Below are positions 17,108 through 23,214 of a stretch of 64,000 nucleotides of DNA, in pieces. The DNA lies in the NCBI RefSeq assembly GCF_002929825.1, contig NZ_PJJN01000029.1, forward strand, positions 121,847-185,846. Direction: 5' to 3'. Positions within the stretch are counted from its first letter, which is position 1, and the number at the start of each line of letters is the position of its first letter. The notes beneath the pieces were generated by a model. That model saw nothing but the letters and a program-made list of their open reading frames with translations. It was not told where the DNA came from and searched no databases. Position numbers and translations under genes: made by a program. Source of the stretch: Cryobacterium sp. Y29. Lineage in GTDB: Bacteria > Actinomycetota > Actinomycetes > Actinomycetales > Microbacteriaceae.

Positions 17108-17842
17108 ATGTCTACTGCCTCCACGCCGCTTGCCCCACCGGCGATGCCCACCCCGCCCAGCCTGCCAATCGCGAACTCGAGCGAGCGATACCACCTGCGC
17201 CGGGTGTACTGCGTGGGGCGCAATTACGCCGATCACGCCCGGGAGATGGGCAACGACCCCGACCGGGAGCCGCCCTTCTTTTTCGCCAAACCGGCCGACG
17301 CCGTGTTTGCCGTTGACGAGGGTGTTTCGGAGTTCGCCATCGCACCCCATCAGGTGCCGTACCCCCCACAAACCGAGAACCTGCACTTTGAGATGGAACT
17401 CATCGTGGCGATCGGCGTTGCGGGGGCCAACATCGCGGTAGCGGATGCCCTCGACCACGTCTGGGGCTACGGCGCCGGGGTCGACCTCACGCGGCGTGAC
17501 CTCCAGGACCAGGCCAAGGCGCTGCGACGTCCGTGGGAGCTGTCCAAGGGCTTCGATTTTTCGGCACCGTGCACCCCGCTGGTCGCGGCTGCCACAATCG
17601 GGCATCCGTCCGCCGCGCCCGTATGGTTGAGTGTGAACGGCCACACCCGGCAGCAGGGCGACCTCTTCGACCAGATCTGGACCGTTCCCGAGGTGATCTC
17701 GTCACTGTCCCACTCCGTCACTCTCCGGCCGGGGGACCTCATCTTGACCGGGACGCCCGCCGGCGTCGGGGCAATCGTGCCCGGCGACGAGGTTCGCGGC
17801 GGCATCGAGGGGGTCGGTGAGCTCCGCTTTCGCGTCGGCTGA
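17108..17842 (+). CDS. Fumarylacetoacetate hydrolase family protein (fumarylpyruvate hydrolase-like)
   Basis: A 244-residue single-domain FAH protein; the ATG at 17108 is chosen for its GAAAGGA site and because the homologous segment YCVGRNYADHAREMGN begins soon after. Metal ligands are in LHFEMELIVAIG (E-x-E) and GAGVDLTRRDLQ, and the GTPAGVG turn is near the end. Length and motifs fit the fumarylpyruvate hydrolase group, which cleaves C-C bonds in beta-diketo acids. It is co-oriented with the isomerase-like gene and ends five bases from the convergent GntR gene. It is only distantly similar to the FAH part of the fusion at 4284. The substrate is unknown. Confidence 0.88.
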   Translation: MSTASTPLAPPAMPTPPSLPIANSSERYHLRRVYCVGRNYADHAREMGNDPDREPPFFFAKPADAVFAVDEGVSEFAIAPHQVPYPPQTENLHFEMELIVAIGVAGANIAVADALDHVWGYGAGVDLTRRDLQDQAKALRRPWELSKGFDFSAPCTPLVAAATIGHPSAAPVWLSVNGHTRQQGDLFDQIWTVPEVISSLSHSVTLRPGDLILTGTPAGVGAIVPGDEVRGGIEGVGELRFRVG

Positions 17843-17847
17843 CCGGT

Positions 17848-18546
17848 TCAACGGCCCCCGGGCGGCGATTCGTCGGCATGGATGGCCTGGCGATCGCTCC
17901 GCGCGCGCAGCCGGGCGCTATCGATATGGTGGCGCATCTGATCCGCGGCGGCCTCTGGGGCCCTGGCGACGAAGGCGTCGTAGATCTGCCGGTGTTCCGC
18001 GGCGGCGAATCGGGCATCCGCTGAACCAAGTTTCACGAACAAACGAAAGCGTTGCACCTGCCCGCCGAGCGAGCGATAGGCCCCATCCAAAAAAGGGTTC
18101 GCCGACTGCTCAGCGATGAGGCGGTGAAACTCCTCATCGGCCGACCAGTAATCCCGAAATGAGCGGATGACCTGAGACTCGGACATGCGCAGCAGGTTAT
18201 CAATCGGTACCACGAGTCTGGCGAGGAACTCGGGGGTCACGCGTCGGCCGGCCTCCAGCGCCAGCGCAGGCTCAAGCACCAGCCGGGCCTCCATGAGCTT
18301 GTCCAGTTCCACTTCACTGAACAGCGGTGCCACGAAGTAGCCCCGCAGCGCCTCACGGCGAACGAGCCCCGTGTGCTCGAGACGCGCGAGTGCCTCGCGA
18401 ATCGGTGTCTGGCTCACGTCGAACTCACGTGCCAACGTGGGGATGTTGAGGGCAGCCCCCGGGCTGAAGGTGCCGTTCATCAGCTGCCCGAGCAGTAGAT
18501 CGTAGACCGTGTCGGCGTGCGTCTTGCGTGGGTCATCCTTCGCCAT
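17848..18546 (-). CDS. GntR-family (FCD domain) regulator, probable repressor of the lhgO/isomerase promoters
   Basis: A 232-residue regulator. The start at 18546 follows GGGAGG by eight bases; a longer frame from 18576 adds ten residues without support. Residues ~5-75 form the winged helix (PTLAREFDVSQTPIREALARLEHTGL) and the rest is a helical FCD domain (DKLMEARLVLEPALALEAGRR, EEFHRLI). An ACTATAGC site covers its promoter, as do three ACTATAGT sites in the lhgO/isomerase gap, which suggests autoregulation and control of that divergon. It converges on the FAH gene with only five bases between the stops. Confidence 0.9.
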   Translation of the reverse strand: MAKDDPRKTHADTVYDLLLGQLMNGTFSPGAALNIPTLAREFDVSQTPIREALARLEHTGLVRREALRGYFVAPLFSEVELDKLMEARLVLEPALALEAGRRVTPEFLARLVVPIDNLLRMSESQVIRSFRDYWSADEEFHRLIAEQSANPFLDGAYRSLGGQVQRFRLFVKLGSADARFAAAEHRQIYDAFVARAPEAAADQMRHHIDSARLRARSDRQAIHADESPPGGR

Positions 18547-18561
18547 AGTAATTGCCTCCCA

Positions 18562-18569
18562 GCTATAGT
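18562..18569. promoter_or_regulatory. ACTATAGC operator-like site upstream of the GntR gene
   Basis: Plus strand GCTATAGT, one base different from the three ACTATAGT palindromes at 16219-16269, lies 15 bases upstream of the GntR start. TACTAT in the same place could be the -10 box. Confidence 0.5.
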
Positions 18570-18615
18570 ATCCCACTGCCGGGTGGCGGATTCGATCAGG
18601 CAGGCGCGTCGAGGG

Positions 18616-19293
18616 TCACGGGAGCAGCGCCTTGAGGGCGTTCGTGGCATGCCGCCGGTGGTCGTCCAGCAACCCGATCAGGCGATCGGTCTCACCGGCG
18701 GCAAATGCCTCCACCATCTGGGCGTGCTCCTGCTCCACGCGCTGTCGGTTACTAGGGGTTTCGTAGTACAGCAGTCGGTACGCTTCGGTGGAATCCCAGA
18801 GCGCGCCGACGATACGCTCCAGCCGTGGCAGTCCGGCGGCAGCTACCAGCACGAAGTGAAACCGTCGGTTGGCCTCGGTCATGGCCAGCAGATCGCCGCC
18901 ATTGCTGGCGCGCTCGACTGCGCGGGCAGCCTCGCGAAATTCGTTCAGCACTTCGCTCCGAGGATTGGCCATCGCCGTACGCACGGCTTCGGTCTCGAGC
19001 AGCTGCCGAATTCGGTAGACCTCCAATAGGTCGGCCAGGGACAACCGCGCTACCCGATAGCCGCGGTGCGGCTCGTGAACGACCCGACCCTCGGATTCCA
19101 GGGTGTTCAGCGCCTCCCGCACGGGTACCCGGCTCACTCCAAGCCGTTCGGCGAGCGTGTCCTGGCGCAATGGCTGGCCGGGAACCAGGTCGCCGACTAC
19201 AATCAACCGGCGCAACTCCTTGAGCACAAATTCGGGTGCCGTCGATGGTCGGGTGCCGGTCGCCGAGGAGGAAGTTAGTCGCGTCACGATCAT
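18616..19293 (-). CDS. GntR-family (FCD domain) transcriptional regulator
   Basis: A 225-residue regulator with an N-terminal winged helix (PLRQDTLAERLGVSRVPVREALNTLESEG, residues ~40-70) and an FCD effector domain (YRIRQLLETEAVRTAMA, NRRFHFVLVAAAG, EHAQMVEAFAAG). It lies downstream of the acyl-CoA dehydrogenase gene with 44 bases between them and the same orientation, so it may be the last gene of that operon. A perfect palindrome, TTGGATACTGTATCCAA, sits at the head of the operon and has the form of a GntR-FCD operator. The effector is likely a pathway acid or CoA ester. Confidence 0.88.
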   Translation of the reverse strand: MIVTRLTSSSATGTRPSTAPEFVLKELRRLIVVGDLVPGQPLRQDTLAERLGVSRVPVREALNTLESEGRVVHEPHRGYRVARLSLADLLEVYRIRQLLETEAVRTAMANPRSEVLNEFREAARAVERASNGGDLLAMTEANRRFHFVLVAAAGLPRLERIVGALWDSTEAYRLLYYETPSNRQRVEQEHAQMVEAFAAGETDRLIGLLDDHRRHATNALKALLP

Positions 19294-19337
19294 GACTCTA
19301 ACTCACCCGGTTGTGCCGTCTCGTTCGTGATGTCTGC

Positions 19338-20498
19338 TCAGCGAAAAGCCGCGATACCGGTGATGTACTGCCCGAGGATGAGGGTGTGCACCTCGTCGGT
19401 GCCCTCATAGGTACGTACGCTTTCCAGGTTGTTCGCGTGGCGCATCGGTGAATAGTCCAGAGTGATGCCGTTCCCCCCGAGCATGGCCCGCGCTTCCCGG
19501 CAAATTTCGATGGCTTCCCGGCAGTTGTTCAACTTGCCCACCGATATTTGATGCGTTGACAGCGTGCCGAGGTCTTTGAGGCGGCCGATCTGCAGGGCGA
19601 GCAGGGTCCCCTTGTTGATTTCGAGAGCCATGTTGACGAGCTTCTGCTGGGTCAGTTGGTAGCCAGCAAGAGGCTTACCGAATTGCATCCGCTCCCGCGA
19701 AAAGTCGAGTGCGGTGAGATAGCTGTCCCGGGCAGCGCCCATAGCGCCCCAGATGATGCCGTAACGCGCTTCATTGAGGCACTCGAACGGCCCACGAAGG
19801 CCGCGGGCTTTCGGCAGCATCGCCGACTCCGGCAGCCGCAGGTCAGTGAGCGCGATTTCACACTGGATGGACGCCCGCATCGACAGCTTCGGCTCGATGG
19901 GGGTCGCAATGAAACCGGGAGTGTCGGTCGGCACGACAAAACCACGGATGCCGTCTCCGGTCATCGCCCAAATGATGGCTACCTGCGCGACCGAGGCCAG
20001 CCCGATCCATCGTTTCGTGCCGTTGAGTACCCAGTCGGAGCCATCGCGATGAGCGAAGGTTGTCATGCTGCCCGGGTCGGAGCCGGCCGTTGGCTCGGTC
20101 AAACCGAAGCAGCCGATCAGTTCGCCGGTTGCCATGCGCGGCAGCCACTCGGTCTTCTGTTCCTCTGAGCCGTGCTTGTGGATCGCACTCATCGCGAGGG
20201 AGCCCTGCACGCTGACGAAGGTGCGCAGCCCGGAATCGCCCGCCTCCAGCTCCATGGCCGCCAGGCCGTACTCGACTGAGGTGCGTCCCGGACAGCCGTA
20301 TCCCGACAGGTGCATACCCAAAAGCCCCATCTTGGCCATTTCCGGCACGATCTCCAGCGGAAAAACCGCCTTCTCATACCAACCAGCGATATGGGGCTTG
20401 ATCGACGAGTCGACGAAGGAACGAACCTCGTCGCGCAGGGCGATTTCGGTGTCGGTGAGGAGTGATTCGATGCCGATGAGATCTGAGGTGTCAAGCAT
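19338..20498 (-). CDS. Acyl-CoA dehydrogenase, glutaryl-CoA dehydrogenase-like
   Basis: A 386-residue flavoprotein. The ATG at 20498 has a GAAGGA site and overlaps the CoA-transferase stop by eight bases; an upstream start at 20591 would read through that gene. FAD/substrate motifs FGLTEPTAGSDPGSM and GTKRWIGLAS are present. The catalytic base is Glu365 in RTYEGTDEVHTLILGQ, the position and context of the glutaryl-CoA dehydrogenase group, and the C-terminus ITGIAAF also matches. Such enzymes oxidise and decarboxylate glutaryl-CoA to crotonyl-CoA with electrons going to ETF. The adjacent CaiB/BaiF transferase supports activation of a dicarboxylate as CoA ester first. Confidence 0.88.
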   Translation of the reverse strand: MLDTSDLIGIESLLTDTEIALRDEVRSFVDSSIKPHIAGWYEKAVFPLEIVPEMAKMGLLGMHLSGYGCPGRTSVEYGLAAMELEAGDSGLRTFVSVQGSLAMSAIHKHGSEEQKTEWLPRMATGELIGCFGLTEPTAGSDPGSMTTFAHRDGSDWVLNGTKRWIGLASVAQVAIIWAMTGDGIRGFVVPTDTPGFIATPIEPKLSMRASIQCEIALTDLRLPESAMLPKARGLRGPFECLNEARYGIIWGAMGAARDSYLTALDFSRERMQFGKPLAGYQLTQQKLVNMALEINKGTLLALQIGRLKDLGTLSTHQISVGKLNNCREAIEICREARAMLGGNGITLDYSPMRHANNLESVRTYEGTDEVHTLILGQYITGIAAFR

Positions 20499-21702
20499 GG
20501 GAATTCCTTCTGGTCGTGTGCAGTGCGGGGATGGTGGTGGCTTCGAGCGGGGGTGTCGGGGCCGCGAAGGTGGCGCCGGCGTGTTCACCAAGCAACGGTG
20601 GTGGGCGCAGATATCGCACAGGGGTGTGCGAGAGCCGGATTGGGTTCGCGATCTGTCGACTGGTCCTCGACCCGTCCGTCACATTCACGACCGGATCGAG
20701 GCCGAGCATGGTGGCCAGCTCGAGCGCCTCCGCGATGGAGTTCACTTTGCCGGCCGGCACCCCCTCGAGCAGTAGCGTGGCGGACCATTCGGCGGCAGAT
20801 CGGTGCTGCAAGCTGGCTTCCAGCAGTTCCTTGAGCTGCACCCGGTTCGCCAGGCGATCGGCGTTGCAGCTGAACCGCTCGTCGTCGGCGAGCTCCGGCC
20901 GTCCGAGTACGCGAACCAGGTTGGCGAACTGCCGATCGGTGCCGACGGCCACGGCGATCGGGCCGTCCTCAGTGCGAAAGGTCTCATAGGGCGCAATGCT
21001 TGGGTGGGCATTTCCCATCCGGCGCGGAGCTGTGCCGGTGGCGAGCGTGCTCGAGGTCTGGTTGACCATGCCCGCGAGTAGGGACGAGAGCAGGTTTACC
21101 TCGACGCGTTGCCCAGCGCCGGTGCTGTCGCGTACCCGCAGGGCGGCCAGGATACCGACCACGGCATTCTGGCCGGTGATCACATCGACCAGGGCGACGC
21201 CTACCTTGCTGGGCTCGGAATCCGGGGATCCGGTAACACTCATGAGGCCGCCGACAGCCTGCACGAGCAGGTCGTAGCCGGGAAGGTGAGCGCCGGCATC
21301 CGTTCCAAAGCCGGTGATGGAACAATAGACGAGGTGCGGTCGCTCGGCTCGCAGGGCGGCATGATCGAGCCCGTAGCGCTCCATGACTCCCGGGCGAAAG
21401 TTCTCGATCACCACGTCGGCGGCGAGGGCAATGTTGCGGGCTTCGGCCAGCCCCAACGCGGTGCGCAGGTCGCAGACCACTGACCGTTTGTTGCGGTTGA
21501 CACTCGAAAAGTAGGAGCCCATGCCGTTGTCATCGACGGGCGGAACCCAGGCCCTGGTGTCATCTCCCGCCGGGTGCTCGATCTTGATGACGTCGGCTCC
21601 GAAATCGGCGAGCATCATCGAGGCAAACGGTCCAGCCAGCACTCGAGAGAAATCGGCGACCTTGATGCCGGCCAGCGGCGAGGCCCCTTCACCGAGGCTC
21701 AC
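20491..21702 (-). CDS. CaiB/BaiF family CoA-transferase
   Basis: A 403-residue family III CoA-transferase. Diagnostic segments are SRVLAGPFASMMLADFGADV, VNRNKRSVVCDLR, and HLPGYDLLVQAVGG, in which Asp144 is the expected catalytic residue that forms the acyl-anhydride. These enzymes transfer CoA between carboxylic acids; the human relative SUGCT uses succinyl-CoA and glutarate. The gene overlaps the CMD gene upstream by four bases and the glutaryl-CoA-dehydrogenase-like gene downstream by eight, so the two reactions are probably consecutive: glutarate or an analogue to its CoA ester, then dehydrogenation. Confidence 0.9.
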   Translation of the reverse strand: MSLGEGASPLAGIKVADFSRVLAGPFASMMLADFGADVIKIEHPAGDDTRAWVPPVDDNGMGSYFSSVNRNKRSVVCDLRTALGLAEARNIALAADVVIENFRPGVMERYGLDHAALRAERPHLVYCSITGFGTDAGAHLPGYDLLVQAVGGLMSVTGSPDSEPSKVGVALVDVITGQNAVVGILAALRVRDSTGAGQRVEVNLLSSLLAGMVNQTSSTLATGTAPRRMGNAHPSIAPYETFRTEDGPIAVAVGTDRQFANLVRVLGRPELADDERFSCNADRLANRVQLKELLEASLQHRSAAEWSATLLLEGVPAGKVNSIAEALELATMLGLDPVVNVTDGSRTSRQIANPIRLSHTPVRYLRPPPLLGEHAGATFAAPTPPLEATTIPALHTTRRNSHA

Positions 21703-22298
21703 GAGGTGGCTTCGCGCGCGCCAGACGGAGCGGGAATCTCGAAGGCGATCAGCAGGCCCGCCAATAGCTGGTAATACCCGACCAGCATCGTGATCTCGAC
21801 GAGGCCCTCATGGCCGTGCTGCCGTTGCGCGCGTGCGTGGGTGGCCGAATCCACGGCCCGGTCACGTACCAGCGCCACGACGAAAGCGAGAGCGGATCTT
21901 TCTCCCTCGGTGGCCGTGTCGGGCGCTATCCCCCGGGCGAGCGCCTGCAGTTCGCTCGGTGTGATGCCGATTGTCGCCGCCACCCGGCTATGGGCGTACC
22001 ACTCGTAGTCACAGCCGTACTCGGCGGCGATCAGACACACCACCAGTTCCCTCGTGCGGGGGTCGAGCGTGCCTGCGAAGCGCAGCGCGGTACCGAGGGC
22101 TGACACCGCCCGGCCGACGGTCGGGGAATATAGCAGCGCGTTGAACGGCCCCGCCAGCAGCCCAGCGCTGTCGACGACGAGAAAGGGGCCGTCGCCGCGC
22201 GGGGGAGCGATGATGTCGTTGTAGAGCAGGCGTTGGGCCGGGTTTTGCCCGGTCGGAGGGAGGAGGGGGAGCCGCCCGCCCTGCGCGTGTTCAGACAA
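21699..22298 (-). CDS. Carboxymuconolactone decarboxylase / AhpD-like family protein
   Basis: A 199-residue all-helical protein. I place the start at TTG 22298, which overlaps the SDR stop in TTGTCTGA; a longer frame to 22388 would only re-read SDR codons. The central segment RTRELVVCLIAAEYGCDYEWYAHSRVA is the CMD motif, with Cys at the first position, Glu, a second Cys replacing the usual CxxC spacing and a His. AhpD-type members reduce peroxides and CMD members decarboxylate lactones. In catabolic operons such proteins often have no defined role. It sits between the SDR and CoA-transferase genes in one coupled operon. Confidence 0.78.
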   Translation of the reverse strand: MSEHAQGGRLPLLPPTGQNPAQRLLYNDIIAPPRGDGPFLVVDSAGLLAGPFNALLYSPTVGRAVSALGTALRFAGTLDPRTRELVVCLIAAEYGCDYEWYAHSRVAATIGITPSELQALARGIAPDTATEGERSALAFVVALVRDRAVDSATHARAQRQHGHEGLVEITMLVGYYQLLAGLLIAFEIPAPSGAREATS

Positions 22299-23040
22299 GG
22301 GTTCGGCCGCCGTCGACGAGCAGCACGTGACCGGTGACGAAGGCCGCCCGGCGTGATGCCAGGAAGAGCACTGATCCGGTGAGGTCATCGACCGTACCCA
22401 GCCGGCCAGCTGGCACGAGCTCGGTGTAATAGTCCCGAATTCCCGGCAGGTCCAGGTGCGCGCGGGTCAGCTCGGTCTCGACGTAGCCCGGCGCTATGGC
22501 ATTGACCGTGACACCTGAAGCGGCCCATTCACGCGCCATGACCCGCAAGAGCTGGTTAAGGCCGCCCTTGCTGGCCGCGTACGGCGCATGGTCGGCGTGG
22601 GCGAGGGTGCTCGAGACCGAGGAGCAATACACCTGACGCCCGTAGCCCGCGTCGATCATGATTCGGCCAGCCGCCTTACCGAGACGAAAAGCGGTCGAGA
22701 GATTGACGTCGAGGATGCGCTGCCAATCGTCGTCGTGCAGGTCGAGCAGGGGTACCCGATGGTTGATGCCGACGGCGTGTACGAGCACATCCAACCCGCC
22801 GAGTTTCTGCACCACCGCGGCGACCGCACCCTCGCACCCGGCCGTGGTTGTCAGATCTGCCTGCACGGTGATAATTCTCGGATCAAGCTCGGCGAGCCGC
22901 TCGGGGCTGAGATCGACAACGACAACCTGGGCGCCGACCTCCAGGAAGGCGAGAGCGCAGGCGGTGCCGATTCCGCCGGCACCAGCCACGAGAACGCGCT
23001 GGGCGTCCAGCCCGAGCCAATCATTCGTGGCGCCGGTCAT
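22291..23040 (-). CDS. Short-chain dehydrogenase/reductase (classical SDR)
   Basis: A 249-residue classical SDR. The ATG at 23040 (MTGATNDW) is preferred because it precedes the Rossmann start VLVAGAGGIGTACALAF; an upstream start at 23160 would add 40 residues rich in Pro and polar residues. The acidic VVVDLSPERL implies NAD(H), and the catalytic residues are present in YCSSVSS and YAASK. The end LVDGGRTLV is typical. It is the first gene of the operon that continues into CMD, CoA-transferase and acyl-CoA dehydrogenase genes, and its promoter overlaps the palindrome at 23115. It likely oxidises a hydroxyl group of the pathway substrate. Confidence 0.87.
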   Translation of the reverse strand: MTGATNDWLGLDAQRVLVAGAGGIGTACALAFLEVGAQVVVVDLSPERLAELDPRIITVQADLTTTAGCEGAVAAVVQKLGGLDVLVHAVGINHRVPLLDLHDDDWQRILDVNLSTAFRLGKAAGRIMIDAGYGRQVYCSSVSSTLAHADHAPYAASKGGLNQLLRVMAREWAASGVTVNAIAPGYVETELTRAHLDLPGIRDYYTELVPAGRLGTVDDLTGSVLFLASRRAAFVTGHVLLVDGGRTLV

Positions 23041-23114
23041 CGGGTACGCCGGTAGTGGCGGACGGCCGGAGTGGGCGAATTGGTCGGCTGGATTGCATCG
23101 TTGCACAGACTCAT

Positions 23115-23131
23115 TTGGATACTGTATCCAA
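23115..23131. promoter_or_regulatory. Perfect 17-bp palindrome TTGGATACTGTATCCAA, probable GntR operator
   Basis: Eight-base arms around a single central base, placed between the divergent SDR and FAD/Fe-S oxidoreductase genes and covering the -10 of the leftward promoter. A second, looser repeat (TTGAC-N6-GTCAA, 23133-23148) adjoins it. Confidence 0.7.
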
Positions 23132-23148
23132 TTTGACGCCGGAGTCAA
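23121..23148 (-). promoter_or_regulatory. Promoter of the SDR/CoA-transferase/acyl-CoA dehydrogenase operon
   Basis: Minus strand TTGACT and TACAGT are separated by 16 bases. The -10 lies inside the 17-bp palindrome, so a bound repressor would block it directly. Confidence 0.55.
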
Positions 23149-23214
23149 AGAGCTTGCCACACTACATTTTTGGCGTGCATTGTGCTCGATACACCGCCGG
23201 TAGCATTGCTACCC

